From: Bacteroidota bacterium
Lineage (GTDB): Bacteria; Bacteroidota; Bacteroidia; Chitinophagales; LD1
Direction of reading: 5' to 3'
NCBI GenBank assembly: GCA_026391075.1
Contig: JAPLES010000024.1
Location: 1-47,089 of the forward strand
DNA: 47,089 nucleotides
Both the position numbers and the translations under genes were made by a program. Positions 15,748 to 25,390 of this stretch are shown here, in pieces; position 1 is the first letter of the stretch; each line of letters opens with the position of its first letter. The notes under the pieces were generated by a model that was given only the letters and a program-made list of their open reading frames with translations, made no database searches and had not been told where the DNA came from.

Positions 15748-15855
15748 TAGATACTAAACAGATTCTTAGTCAAAATGTTCGCGTGAGTTATAATTTTAGG
15801 AAGATTAAGAAATTAGGTAGCAGAGAAATTAAAATAACACGAAGTTCATCAAACT

Positions 15856-15885
15856 AAAAAAGCCCATGCTTTATGCATGGGCTTT
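15856..15885 (-). terminator. Terminator of the DUF4397 lipoprotein gene
   Basis: AAAGCCCATGC (15859-15869) and GCATGGGCTTT (15875-15885) form a perfect 11-bp stem with a 5-nt loop. On the minus strand it is followed by T residues (A-run 15856-15861), 18 nt past the stop. Confidence 0.9.
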
Positions 15886-15903
15886 AACTTAGTGTTATCA
15901 AGG

Positions 15904-16593
15904 TTATTTATTCACTATTATTTCTGCACCCAGTGCCTGCGCACCTGTTCCTCCAAGGAAACCTTTAGCAAACACTGTGTAAATTTTACCTGCTTCTAAA
16001 GTGATAGCCGGCAATACAAGGGCTACTGTAGAAGTTCCTGCTACACGCACATCCAAATTGTAAGTACCTGCATCCAGCGGTGTAAAAGCTGTGTACTCCT
16101 TAAACGCTTTGTTTCCGAATACCACTGCTCCGCTGCTTGCTACTGTTATATCAACAGCAGGAGCATTTGGCGACAAGTGAATAAAGCGAACGTGCGCTTT
16201 TCCTGCGGCTGGGGCAGTAAGGTCATCTGTAATAACAACTGCTGAAATTTTAGATACTGAATCTACTGCAAATATAGAGTAGTTCATGTCCTTTGTAAGC
16301 GCAAGGTTTGCCTCTATTACAGTAGTTGAAGTGCCTGTTACGTTTACTTTAATGTTGCGGGTGCCTGATGTTACCTTTAAATATCCTGTATTATTAGGAT
16401 AAGTAAGAGCAGCTGAGTTCTGTTTGCTGTTATCTACCAGAAGGTCAACTCCGGGTGCATCGGGCGAGGTGTGGGTTACTAATACGTTTGCGTAAGATTG
16501 TTCAATAATGGTTTCATCTTTCTTGCAGGAAGAAACCAGTACAATTGCAGCTAAAAAAAGTGCTGAGGCGAAAATTTGAATTTTGTTTTTCAT
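15904..16593 (-). CDS. DUF4397 lipoprotein
   Basis: The 229-residue product has a lipoprotein signal (LVSSC, acylated Cys23, followed by KKDE) and two DUF4397-type repeats (VLVTHTSPDAPGVDLLVD and VRFIHLSPNAPAVDITV, each followed by a LxxGTYNLDVRVAGT-like strand). It is anchored to a membrane, perhaps surface-exposed. It is the second member of this family in the window; the other uses T9SS export. Both have the same operator near the start, so they are probably coregulated. The function is unknown. Confidence 0.9.
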   Translation of the reverse strand: MKNKIQIFASALFLAAIVLVSSCKKDETIIEQSYANVLVTHTSPDAPGVDLLVDNSKQNSAALTYPNNTGYLKVTSGTRNIKVNVTGTSTTVIEANLALTKDMNYSIFAVDSVSKISAVVITDDLTAPAAGKAHVRFIHLSPNAPAVDITVASSGAVVFGNKAFKEYTAFTPLDAGTYNLDVRVAGTSTVALVLPAITLEAGKIYTVFAKGFLGGTGAQALGAEIIVNK

Positions 16594-16650
16594 GACGTTT
16601 AATTTTTGTTTTTAGTTAATTAATAGAAGTAAAACATCAGAATCTTTATT

Positions 16651-16682
16651 TTGTTTAATTATTTAACAAATAAAATAAACAA
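16651..16682. promoter_or_regulatory. Operator upstream of the DUF4397 lipoprotein gene
   Basis: TTGTTTAA (16651-16658), 16 nt, ATAAACAA (16675-16682), with 7 of 8 bases matching the ideal right arm. A second, tighter near-palindrome, TTGTTtAATTATTtAACAA (16651-16669), overlaps it and is nearly identical to the core of the sigma-factor site. It lies about 60-90 nt upstream of the ATG. Confidence 0.55.
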
Positions 16683-16836
16683 AAATTAATTTCCCTATGA
16701 AAATGAGTTTTAAAAAAAACGAAAATTTGTGAAAATTGATCTGAGCGTTGAATGAGTTGCGTGCATGCAGAGCAGACAAGCTGACAAAATAAATCTACTC
16801 GTAAGCACTCACATTTTTTGAACTATTTAATTTCAA

Positions 16837-17346
16837 TTGTATTCAGAGCAAGAAAAGCGAACATTAAGTGAATTGGCCACGTTTACACCCGTGTTTAGAA
16901 CGCACGAAGGATTAAAACCTGAAAGCAATATTCAGATTTACTCAAATGATTCCATCATGCATTTCTTTTCAAGATTTGGGAAAATACATTTTGCATTAAA
17001 AGATTATTTCAAAGAACTCAATCATGAAGCGACTGAAAACGGAGTTCCCATCGTAAGAGCTTTGCTGCTTGAATTTCCAGATGATACAATGACCTACACT
17101 ATTAAAGATGAATTTTTATTAGGAGAGGATTTGCTGGTTGCTCCAGTTATTATAAAGGGAGCTAAGTCTCGTGAAGTTTATTTTCCTATTGGTGAATGGG
17201 TAAATGTTTGGACAAATGAAACTATACAAGGAAACAGAACAAAATCAGTACATTCAGAAATTGGTTTCCCACCTGTATTCATCAAAAAGAACGGGAAATG
17301 GGATGATCGATTAATGTCGATTTTTGCGAAGTTCTGTTCACTTTAA
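16837..17346 (+). pseudogene. C-terminal fragment of a GH31 family glycosidase
   Basis: The 169 codons match only the end of the GH31 catalytic barrel and the following beta domain: FTPVFRTHEGLKPE, FARF-like FFSRFGKIHFALKDYFKELN, GVPIVRALLLEFPDD, FLLGEDLLVAPVI, VYFPIGEWVNVWT and GFPPVFIKK. Intact GH31 enzymes are some 600-800 residues and have their catalytic acids upstream of this part, so this remnant cannot be active. The TTG at 16837 is just the left edge of the open frame; the upstream 240 bp encode no recognisable GH31 sequence. Confidence 0.88.
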
Positions 17347-17385
17347 GCTTGCAAATTCATAAGAATAGCGGAGCACTTTTGCCTC

Positions 17386-18273
17386 TTAACTTTTCAGCAA
17401 CCCGTTGATAGCTTTATGAATTTTGTTTTTCAATTCCTTTGAAACCGGAACTAAAGGCAAACGAACGTGGCTTTCGCAAACGCCAAGAATTTCGAGTGCG
17501 CATTTTACACCCGCAGGGTTTCCTTCAGCAAAAAGCATATCGGTAATATGGTTGAGTTTGTAATGAAGCTTTCTGGCTTCGGGCATATCGTTAGCCAAAC
17601 TCTTGCGCACCATTTCGGTAAATATTTTTGGAAACGCCTGACCTGCTACACTAATCACTCCGTCAAAACCATAAGCAATTAAACCAAGCGTGATATTGTC
17701 GTCCCCCGAAATAACCAGAAAGTTTTTCGGCTTGCCTTTTACAATTTGCATGCACTGGTTAAAATCGCCCGATGCTTCTTTAATGCCGATAATGTTTTTC
17801 AACTCTGCTAAACGCAAAGTGGTTTCTGCTTTCATGTTCGAAGCAGTTCTGCCCGGCACATTATAAAGTATAATGGGCTTTGGCGAAGCCGCAGCTACCG
17901 CTTTGTAATGCTGATAAATTCCTTCCTGCGTTGGTTTATTATACGATGGCGAAACTGAAAGCACGGCATCTACTCCCTTCAAATTTGCCGTTTGCAACTC
18001 ACTGATAATTTCAGCGGTATTGTTTCCTCCAAAACCTGCTACCACAAGCACACGACCTTTGTTTTGCTCCACCGTGTAACGAAGCACTTCTGCTTTTTCT
18101 TCTTTACTCAGTGTTACACTTTCGCCTGTGGTGCCCAGCGAAACCAGATATTCCACACCACCGTCAATGCAATGGTCAATCAGTTTACCTAAACCTTTGT
18201 AATCAATTTTTCCTTTTTTTGTAAATGGAGTAACCAGTGCCACTCCAGTTCCGCGTAGCTTAGTTTGAATCAT
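17386..18273 (-). CDS. dapA: 4-hydroxy-tetrahydrodipicolinate synthase
   Basis: The 295-residue enzyme condenses pyruvate with aspartate semialdehyde in lysine and diaminopimelate synthesis. It has GTTGES (47-52), Tyr137 in LYNVPGR and the Schiff-base Lys165 in GIKEASGD. The length is normal. Its start overlaps the end of the DUF6913-like gene by 14 nt, so the two are translationally coupled and belong to an accA-DUF6913-dapA run on the minus strand. Confidence 0.96.
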   Translation of the reverse strand: MIQTKLRGTGVALVTPFTKKGKIDYKGLGKLIDHCIDGGVEYLVSLGTTGESVTLSKEEKAEVLRYTVEQNKGRVLVVAGFGGNNTAEIISELQTANLKGVDAVLSVSPSYNKPTQEGIYQHYKAVAAASPKPIILYNVPGRTASNMKAETTLRLAELKNIIGIKEASGDFNQCMQIVKGKPKNFLVISGDDNITLGLIAYGFDGVISVAGQAFPKIFTEMVRKSLANDMPEARKLHYKLNHITDMLFAEGNPAGVKCALEILGVCESHVRLPLVPVSKELKNKIHKAINGLLKS

Positions 18274-18802
18274 ATTTTATTTCGTTTAAAAAATGGGTTG
18301 TTTGATTTAAGAAGTATTGCAAATCGTTTTTGCCGCCAGTGTTAATCATCATTTCGTAGTAGTCGGTTTTGTTTTCATCGAAATGCCCTATGCGCCATTT
18401 GGCAGAAGAAGTGCGCGCTACATATTCCAACGGAAAATTTTGTTCAAGAAAACACGCAAGGAACAAATCGAAATTCTTTGCCGCAAATTTTTCTACGCGA
18501 TCATCGGCAGGTGTTAAATTCCAATTGATGTTTTTGGTGTTGAACACTTCAATATCGGCTTTGTGGTCAATTTTTTTGTCGTTGATAAAAGCTAGAATCT
18601 CCACTGTCTTTCCTTCGTTGCGCAAATGCTCGGCAAACTTGGTAATGATTATATCGTTATCTGGATTAGTGCTGTCGTAAACAATGCCTATGGTTTTAGC
18701 ATCGCGCAAATTAGTAAGGTGGCGTTTGGTATTTGTTCCTCTTAGTTTACCCTCAATATTTTTTTGGTAGAAATAATTCCGTATGTCGTCCCACAATTTC
18801 AT
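18260..18802 (-). CDS. DUF6913-like cytosolic protein
   Basis: The 180-residue protein resembles the Bacteroidota family DUF6913: a basic N-terminus (YFYQKNIEGKLRGTNTKRHL), then a Rossmann-like core starting KTIGIVYDSTNPDN and a middle WNLTPADDRVEKFAAKNFDLFLACF. There is no signal peptide. The function is unknown. It starts 6 nt after the accA stop and overlaps dapA by 14 nt, a stable coupling that suggests a role linked to cell-envelope or lipid precursor metabolism at most (inference). Confidence 0.75.
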   Translation of the reverse strand: MKLWDDIRNYFYQKNIEGKLRGTNTKRHLTNLRDAKTIGIVYDSTNPDNDIIITKFAEHLRNEGKTVEILAFINDKKIDHKADIEVFNTKNINWNLTPADDRVEKFAAKNFDLFLACFLEQNFPLEYVARTSSAKWRIGHFDENKTDYYEMMINTGGKNDLQYFLNQTTHFLNEIKYDSN

Positions 18803-18808
18803 CGCGTG

Positions 18809-19771
18809 TTATTTATCATCAATGGTTTCATACACGCCAATGGCAGAATATTTTTGAATGCGTTGTTCAATTCTTTCTTCGGCAGTTTTCGAAGTCAACT
18901 CGCTTATGTTTTTTAGAATCACCCGCTTCAATGTTTTCGCCATCTCTTCGGGTTTGGCGTGAGCACCACCCAATGGTTCTTTTATAATACCGTCAATGAT
19001 TCCGAACTTCAATAAATCCTGCGGAGTAGGTTTCAATGCTTCAGCCGCTTTTTCTTTATGCTCCCAACTGCGCCACAAAATAGATGAGCACGACTCAGGC
19101 GAAATAACCGAAAACCAGGTGTTCTCCAGCATCAATAATCTATCGCCTACTCCAATTCCCAAGGCACCACCCGATGCACCTTCACCTATAACGATACAGA
19201 GCACTGGCACTTTCAATGCCGCCATCTGCATCAGGTTGCGTGCAATAGCTTCACCTTGTCCGCGTGCCTCGGCTTCTTCACCCGGATATGCACCCGGTGT
19301 ATCAATCAACGTAATAATCGGCTTGTTGAATTTTTCCGCCAGCTTCATCAATCGCAACGCCTTGCGATAACCTTCGGGGTTGGGCATTCCAAAATTGCGA
19401 TACTGCCGCGCTTTAGTATTGCTTCCTTTTTGATGACCAATAAACATGTATGTTTTGCCGTCAATATCACCCAAGCCTCCAACAATAGCTTTGTCGTCTT
19501 TAAAATTTCTATCGCCAAAAAGCTCAATGAAAATGTTGCAGATGTACTCAAAATAAAAAAGAGAATAAGGTCTATCGGGATGACGACTAGCCTGAATTCG
19601 TTGCCAGGTGGTAAGGTTCGAATAAATTTCTTTTTGCTTATCGCGAATCTGATATTCAATTTTAGAAACTTCCTGCTCTAAAACAGTAGGGCTTGTATGC
19701 TCGGCTGTTTTTACGCGCTCCAACTCGGCAAAAAGTACTTCCAAAGGTTTTTCGAAATCAAGAAAATTCAT
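18809..19771 (-). CDS. accA: Acetyl-CoA carboxylase carboxyltransferase subunit alpha
   Basis: The 320-residue protein transfers the carboxyl group from biotin to acetyl-CoA, making malonyl-CoA with AccD. It has the N-terminal [64 protein letters not shown] and [15 protein letters not shown] chose the ATG at 19771. The frame continues upstream to 19837, but those extra codons ([11 protein letters not shown]) are translated from an intergenic repeat element. It is the first gene of a three-gene run with the DUF6913-like gene and dapA. Confidence 0.95.
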   Translation of the reverse strand: MNFLDFEKPLEVLFAELERVKTAEHTSPTVLEQEVSKIEYQIRDKQKEIYSNLTTWQRIQASRHPDRPYSLFYFEYICNIFIELFGDRNFKDDKAIVGGLGDIDGKTYMFIGHQKGSNTKARQYRNFGMPNPEGYRKALRLMKLAEKFNKPIITLIDTPGAYPGEEAEARGQGEAIARNLMQMAALKVPVLCIVIGEGASGGALGIGVGDRLLMLENTWFSVISPESCSSILWRSWEHKEKAAEALKPTPQDLLKFGIIDGIIKEPLGGAHAKPEEMAKTLKRVILKNISELTSKTAEERIEQRIQKYSAIGVYETIDDK

Positions 19772-19812
19772 GGAGCGAATAAACAAAATTATTGGTGGTG
19801 TGGGATGCACTC

Positions 19813-19875
19813 TGTCATGCTGAACTTGTCGAAGCATCTTCTCTTACAAAACCTTTCGACAGGCTCAGGGTGACA
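19813..19875. repeat. Intergenic inverted-repeat element, copy 1
   Basis: TGTCATGCTGAACTTGTCGA (from 19813) and the reverse complement of the segment ending GGGTGACA (19853-19875) match at about 17 of 21 positions, with a loop of about 18 nt. A related element lies at 40751-40810. This REP-like unit sits between two minus-strand genes and could act as a weak terminator or mRNA stabiliser. Confidence 0.8.
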
Positions 19876-19883
19876 ACACTCTG

Positions 19884-20357
19884 CTACTTCTTATAACTAT
19901 ACTTCACTGTTCGTGCCCAATTACCCACATGAATCAAAATACTCTTCTCTACCGCAGCGGTGTCTCTACGCATTTGAAGTGAAGAAATATTAAAGGTGAG
20001 ATGAAACGGATGTCGCTCTTTGCATTGTGTGTCGAGCAGTTGAAAAAGTTTTACGTTGGTTTGTGGCGGTAACGATTTCATCATGGCTCCATTCCACATT
20101 AGCGTAAAATTATCGGCATCGCAAGCCAGAATTTTTTTCGTCAACAAATGCAAAGTGTCTTTTGAAAGATAAACTGTATCGAGCGGAACTAACTCAGTAG
20201 TTGAATTATAAAGTTCTTTATCCCTCACTAATTTCCGAAATGAATTATCGGTAATAGTATCTTCCACGGGAGTAGAAGCTGCACCGTTTTGTTTTTGTGT
20301 GGTACACGAACCAATGAGCAAAAAAACCGGGAACGCGGAAAGAAATATTTTTTTCAT
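19884..20357 (-). CDS. Small predicted lipoprotein, unknown function
   Basis: The 157-residue product has a lipoprotein signal (LIGSC, Cys18, then TTQKQNG). The mature part has no family I recognise; it contains DTVYLSKDTLHLLTKK and a compact domain with CDADNFTLMWNGAMM and HPFHLTFNISSLQMRRDT, possibly a small beta domain. It starts 4 nt after the serine protease gene and is probably cotranscribed with it, so it may help in that protease's export or function (inference). Confidence 0.7.
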   Translation of the reverse strand: MKKIFLSAFPVFLLIGSCTTQKQNGAASTPVEDTITDNSFRKLVRDKELYNSTTELVPLDTVYLSKDTLHLLTKKILACDADNFTLMWNGAMMKSLPPQTNVKLFQLLDTQCKERHPFHLTFNISSLQMRRDTAAVEKSILIHVGNWARTVKYSYKK

Positions 20358-20361
20358 GTCT

Positions 20362-22668
20362 TTATTTCAAAATTAGTTTTTGCTCGGCTTTGCCCAAACT
20401 GCTTTGCGTTTCTAAAATATAAACGCCTTTGCTTGCTGCACTTAAATCGATGCTGAAATTCTGTTCGCTTGTTTTCTTTTCAAAAACAATTCTGCCTAAC
20501 GCATCAAACACACGAACACTTTTTTCCTGTGCTTCATCAAATCGCAAACTAAACACTCCGTTCGAAGGATTCGGAATTACATTCACTTTTAAAGTTTTTG
20601 ATTCTTCAATTGAAGTTGCGATTACACAAAAATTATGTGCTTCCTGCGTTCCGAAATTTGGTGAAGTTAAAGTAGCATAAGTGGTTCCATTTCCCGACAA
20701 AGTAAAACTTCCAACCGTTCCTGAACTTATTCCATCGCCATAAGAATCATAAATGGTAAACGTGTAACAGCCTGTTGCTAGACAAGCCGTTTCAACAATG
20801 GCTTGTCCGCCATTAACGTCAGTATAAGTTCCTCCTTCAGCTACTATTTGAGTATTGGCATTCGTAATTTCCCAATGCGTTTCTGAACCATAATCATCGG
20901 TATGCAAATTCAAAATTACACTGGCACTTGGTGGAAATATTTGGATCGAGGTAGTTTGAATATCGTTAGCTGTATTACCATCTGTTTGATTATTCGGCAA
21001 AGTAGTTTCGAAGATAAATGTGTGTGAGCCTATACCTAACACAATAGCCGGTAGTGTAATGGTAGTTGTGTTTCCCGAAAGCAGTGTGCCTGTAAAATGG
21101 TATTGAAATACATTGCCATCAATGGTGTAATTGATAATAATGGTGGTAATAGTATTAGCACCAAAATTGCGAATCACAATTTTAGGCGTATCACTAACAG
21201 TTGTGGCCACATTGCAAATATTTTCGGTAGGTGCAGTAATGCTTAAAACACCTGCATCATTTTGCACAACCGTTCCGCAAGGCGCATTTGCCCCTCCAAT
21301 AGAATCTGCAGCAGTGTTATCCGGGTCTAACCAAATTTTTAATTGACGATTAGCTGCTGTGCCCATCGAAGTCCAGTCGTAAAATACTCTACCATATTGG
21401 TCTTTATTATTGGGGGTTGCACAATAAGAATCTCCACCGGTAAGCGTGCCAATAATTTGCTGATGATTATTAAAAAGCGGTGAACCAGAAGAGCCCGGTT
21501 CAGTAACACCATGTCCGTTGGCCGTAGCAGCCCATTTCACATCCCAATGGGTATTATTCACACTTCCCCCCCATGATGTTGTGGTAAGCGGGGTTGTGTA
21601 CGTAGATATTTTTTTGATGTCACCATCCGGATGATGAATGCTAACGCCCGATGGTGAAGGTGTAGTCAAATGATTCCAACCACTGAAATACGCATTGTAG
21701 CTCACCGGCACATTTGAATTGAATCGAAGCAATAAAAAATCGGGACCTGTATCACCACCGTTATCGTTACTATCAGCAATTTTTGTGCAACCGTTTACAA
21801 TTTTATTTGTTGGTCCGGTTGTGCCATTGCAAGTAGCGGCTTGATAATTAAAATAGAAAACCCATTGAGTATATTGATTGGCAGTTGTTCCTTCGCTGCA
21901 ATGTTGTGCCGAAAGAAAATATGGTGTGCAATCAGCTCTTACATTATTAATCAGTGCGCCACTGCAAAAACCATTGCCGGAAGCACTCACCACCAAAATA
22001 CGCGCAGCACTGCGCACCTGGTCAGCCCAATTTGCGGCTTCGCTGCATACTACATTTACTTCACAAGCACCCGCTGCAGTAGAGCTATTTGCACTTCGTG
22101 TAAGCGGTGTAATCCATCGGTAAGCGTGACCAATTTGATTAATGCTGATAATGCCTTTTCCTTTCACTTCACTTGGTTCATTGTATTCAACTATACAGGT
22201 TTCGCCATGAATAATTCCTGAGCAGAACGCGCGAACCTCTGTTGAGTTATCGTGCGTAAATGCGCCTAGCACTTCTTGTTTGCCCGGCATGTAAACATGC
22301 AGTGTTGCACCTTGAGGCAAATAAAATCTGTCGAAAAGTGGAACGAGTGCCAGTGCATTTGCCGAAGTAATTTTCACTCGCCAAACTCTGCTGCCATCGG
22401 GCAAATCGTTCCAAACACCAGAATTATGAAGCGTGATATTTGTATTGATGTTTCGCGAAAACAAAGCGAGGTGACCGTTCTTTGCATCGTTCTTATCTAA
22501 CTGTTCTGCTTCGGCTAAAGAGAAAACAGGAAGAATAATTTCTTGTGGTTTTGAAAACAAAGAGGAAGAATACATAGTTGTTTTAGGCAGAATAGTTTCG
22601 TCAAACTGAGCTACAACAGCAGTGTAAATGAACAAACAGAAAACACCAAGAGCAATAATCTTTTTCAT
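20362..22668 (-). CDS. T9SS-exported trypsin-like serine protease
   Basis: The 768-residue secreted protein has a signal peptide (1-20), a pro-region (about 21-200) and a trypsin-fold domain related to lysyl endopeptidases (about 201-465). The apparent triad is His256 (SAQHC), Asp310 (TGPDFLLLRF) and Ser394 (GSSGSPLF), with several paired Cys. A CARDB-like domain (about 470-580), a jelly-roll-like domain with YDSYGDGIS and a type A T9SS sorting domain (about 690-768: VIPNPSNGVFSLRF, KGVYILET, KLILK) follow. It probably digests external protein at the cell surface. A candidate minus-strand -7 element, TAGTTTTG (22738-22731), lies upstream. Confidence 0.92.
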   Translation of the reverse strand: MKKIIALGVFCLFIYTAVVAQFDETILPKTTMYSSSLFSKPQEIILPVFSLAEAEQLDKNDAKNGHLALFSRNINTNITLHNSGVWNDLPDGSRVWRVKITSANALALVPLFDRFYLPQGATLHVYMPGKQEVLGAFTHDNSTEVRAFCSGIIHGETCIVEYNEPSEVKGKGIISINQIGHAYRWITPLTRSANSSTAAGACEVNVVCSEAANWADQVRSAARILVVSASGNGFCSGALINNVRADCTPYFLSAQHCSEGTTANQYTQWVFYFNYQAATCNGTTGPTNKIVNGCTKIADSNDNGGDTGPDFLLLRFNSNVPVSYNAYFSGWNHLTTPSPSGVSIHHPDGDIKKISTYTTPLTTTSWGGSVNNTHWDVKWAATANGHGVTEPGSSGSPLFNNHQQIIGTLTGGDSYCATPNNKDQYGRVFYDWTSMGTAANRQLKIWLDPDNTAADSIGGANAPCGTVVQNDAGVLSITAPTENICNVATTVSDTPKIVIRNFGANTITTIIINYTIDGNVFQYHFTGTLLSGNTTTITLPAIVLGIGSHTFIFETTLPNNQTDGNTANDIQTTSIQIFPPSASVILNLHTDDYGSETHWEITNANTQIVAEGGTYTDVNGGQAIVETACLATGCYTFTIYDSYGDGISSGTVGSFTLSGNGTTYATLTSPNFGTQEAHNFCVIATSIEESKTLKVNVIPNPSNGVFSLRFDEAQEKSVRVFDALGRIVFEKKTSEQNFSIDLSAASKGVYILETQSSLGKAEQKLILK

Positions 22669-22795
22669 TTAAAGGGAATTGATTTTGAAGGAACGTGAAA
22701 ATAGTTTTTTTTGATACCGACTAAGTTTTGCAAAACTACGAATGAAATTTTGTGAAGTATGCTTCGTTGTATTGTAGTAATCGCCCCTTAATCAG

Positions 22796-25390
22796 ATGAG
22801 CACCGAAAATAATTTAACAGACAAACCTATCATTAGCCATAAAAGAAGATGGAGGAAATTTGTGTTCATCACATTCTCTGTTCTTGTTGTTATAACTACA
22901 CTTTTAGTAGTAACGGCTTTTGTTTTAGAAGCAAAAATTAAAGCCGGGCTTATTGCAGAAATAAATGCGCGCGTTACTGTTCCCGTAAAAGTGGAAGGGG
23001 GCATTTCACTTTCTTTATTCAAACATTTTCCTTACGGCTCGGTTACTTTTTCGAGAGTGACTATTGACGATAAATTCGATAGAAAGAATAAAAAACTAGT
23101 GCGGGTGGAGGAGATTTCACTGCTCTGTAATATCTATTCTTTGTTCAGTGATAAGATTGAGTTTTCGAAAATTGTATTGCGCAATGGCGAGTTGAATTTG
23201 TATAAAGATGAATCGGGCAAAATGAATTTCGATATTCTGAAACCAACGAAAAACGACTCGAAACAAAAACTCACTCTACAAATAAAGAAAGCGCAGATTA
23301 AAGAGGTGAAATTTGTTTACAGCGACAAGTCGCAAGGCACTGTGGTTGATTTAAAAGTGAACGAAGTTGTCATGAGCGGCAATTTCGATGAGGAGGATTT
23401 TGAATTGACCGCTAAAAGCCAAATCAGTGTAAACAGAATTGAAGCCAACGGAGAAAAGTTTTTGAGTAACAGAAATATTTCAGCCGAAACAATTTTGAAC
23501 GTTGACAAAGCCAAGAATAAATACAGCTTCAAAAACGGGAAGATTTCTATTGATGAATCGGATTTCAGCATCAATGGTTTTTTTGCGCTTCTGAAAAACG
23601 AAACTCAACTCAATTTTAATTTGAAGAATGAGGGCAACGATATGCAGCAGTTGTTTTCGCTCTTTCCCGAAAAGTATAAAGCAAGTTTTACCGAAGCAAC
23701 AGGAAGTGGTGAATATGCTATTGCTGTAAGTGTAAAAGGAATTTTAAGCAAGTCGATTTTCCCTTCTATAAAAGTTTCGGCTGATTTAAAAAACAGCGAG
23801 ATAAAACTGAGCCGATACAATAAGTTATTGCAAAAGGTAAATGCAAAAGCAAGTTATGAATTAGATACAAAGGGCAACGATAGAATCATCATCAGCAATT
23901 TCGATTGCACCTTGAATAACGAACCATTTAATTTTAAACTCTCGTTAGAAAATCTTTCCAATCCTGTTTTCAATTTTTCGGCCAATGGGGTTTTGCATTT
24001 GAACGAACTCAGCACTTTCATTCCCGATTCTGTGATTCAGGATATTGACGGCACTATAACGTTTTCTAATTTTCATTTGCAAGGCAAGAAGGATGATTTC
24101 AACGATGTAGAAAATTCAACTCTGCTCGGCTCAGGTGAATTTAAAATGGAAGGCGTAGAGTTTCGCCAAAACGATATTACCTATGGAAACATCAATGGCT
24201 TGTTGAAATACGAAAACAGAATTATTGAGGCGCATGATTTCACACTCAACTTTATGAGCACCGATTTTAATTTTTCCGGAAACATTGAAAATCTTTTTGC
24301 TTTTGCTTACAACCTTGCGGTGAAACGCAAAGCAAATGATGTGGTGCTGGGTATAAATGGTAAAGTAAAAATGCAAACCTTTAATCTGAGTGCAATGCTC
24401 GATGCGTTTGGTAAAAAGAATCGTCCGCAGGCAGCAATGCGCGAAAAAATAAATCCGCGCGAAATCTTCAATATGAAAGGGAACTTAGAAGTAGAAGTAG
24501 GTAAATTTATTTTTCGTGAAATGCAGTTTGATGAAGTGAAAACAAATTTGCAGGTAGCTCGGGGAATTGTTCAAATCAATCACCTGCGCGCTAACGCAAT
24601 GGCTGGTGAATTGAAAACCACAGGGCAGATTGCATTTACAACAGACAACACACTTTCCATGAAAATAGATTTAGTGGCGGTGGACTTAAACATTCCTGAA
24701 ATTTTCAGTGAGTGCGAAAACTTTGGACAAGGAACGTTAACCGATAAACATTTGAAAGGAAAAGTAAGCACTTCAATTTCTTTGAATGCCGATTGGAGAA
24801 ACTACAAAGACCTTGACATGAAAACTTTGTCGGCCGTAATTGATTTTAGAATTACCAATGGCGAGTTGAATAAGTTTGAACCGTTACGCGCGGCTTCAAA
24901 ATTTGTGCGGGTGGAAGAATTGGAAAATATTCGTTTTGCCGATTTAGAGAACACAATAAAAATTGCAAATGGACGTATAGATGTTCCCGAATTTGAAATA
25001 AAAACTTCGGCACTCAATCTTATGTTTTTCGGTTTTCATAATTTTGATAATACAGTGGACTATCATTTGAAAATTAATTTACACAAACTACTGGCGCAAA
25101 AATTTAGACGTAACACCGGCAACGAACAATTTATAGAGGAAGACCCGTATGAAGGAGTGAACCTCTACCTCACCTTAACCGGACCAATCAATAATTTGAA
25201 TATTAAATTTGACAAGGCGGGAATCAGAAAAAAAATTCAAACCGATTTCAGAAATGAACGCCAAGTGCTGAAAGATTTACTGAACAATTCGCGAAAGAAA
25301 ATTGATGAGAACGAACAAAAGCGCGAAGAAAAATATTTTGATGTGAAAGAAGAGCCGCAGTTTATGGACTTTGATACAATACTGAAGTAG
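22796..25390 (+). CDS. AsmA-like inner-membrane protein
   Basis: The 864-residue protein has one N-terminal membrane helix (about residues 22-46), then a long beta-rich region typical of AsmA/TamB-like proteins: VEGGISLSLFKHFPYGSVTF at the start, NIYSLFSDKIEFSKIVLRNG, and the C-terminal AsmA region around TDKHLKGKVSTSISL and KTSALNLMFFGFHNFDNTVD. Relatives form lipid-conducting grooves between the inner and outer membranes. The tail is charged and helical (NNSRKKIDENEQKREEK). It is divergent from the protease gene, and the following kinase gene is separate. Confidence 0.88.
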   Translation: MSTENNLTDKPIISHKRRWRKFVFITFSVLVVITTLLVVTAFVLEAKIKAGLIAEINARVTVPVKVEGGISLSLFKHFPYGSVTFSRVTIDDKFDRKNKKLVRVEEISLLCNIYSLFSDKIEFSKIVLRNGELNLYKDESGKMNFDILKPTKNDSKQKLTLQIKKAQIKEVKFVYSDKSQGTVVDLKVNEVVMSGNFDEEDFELTAKSQISVNRIEANGEKFLSNRNISAETILNVDKAKNKYSFKNGKISIDESDFSINGFFALLKNETQLNFNLKNEGNDMQQLFSLFPEKYKASFTEATGSGEYAIAVSVKGILSKSIFPSIKVSADLKNSEIKLSRYNKLLQKVNAKASYELDTKGNDRIIISNFDCTLNNEPFNFKLSLENLSNPVFNFSANGVLHLNELSTFIPDSVIQDIDGTITFSNFHLQGKKDDFNDVENSTLLGSGEFKMEGVEFRQNDITYGNINGLLKYENRIIEAHDFTLNFMSTDFNFSGNIENLFAFAYNLAVKRKANDVVLGINGKVKMQTFNLSAMLDAFGKKNRPQAAMREKINPREIFNMKGNLEVEVGKFIFREMQFDEVKTNLQVARGIVQINHLRANAMAGELKTTGQIAFTTDNTLSMKIDLVAVDLNIPEIFSECENFGQGTLTDKHLKGKVSTSISLNADWRNYKDLDMKTLSAVIDFRITNGELNKFEPLRAASKFVRVEELENIRFADLENTIKIANGRIDVPEFEIKTSALNLMFFGFHNFDNTVDYHLKINLHKLLAQKFRRNTGNEQFIEEDPYEGVNLYLTLTGPINNLNIKFDKAGIRKKIQTDFRNERQVLKDLLNNSRKKIDENEQKREEKYFDVKEEPQFMDFDTILK

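Noticed and set aside
19772-19837. N-terminal extension of accA ([11 protein letters not shown]...)
   Set aside because: The codons come from the intergenic inverted-repeat element, and family members begin at [10 protein letters not shown].
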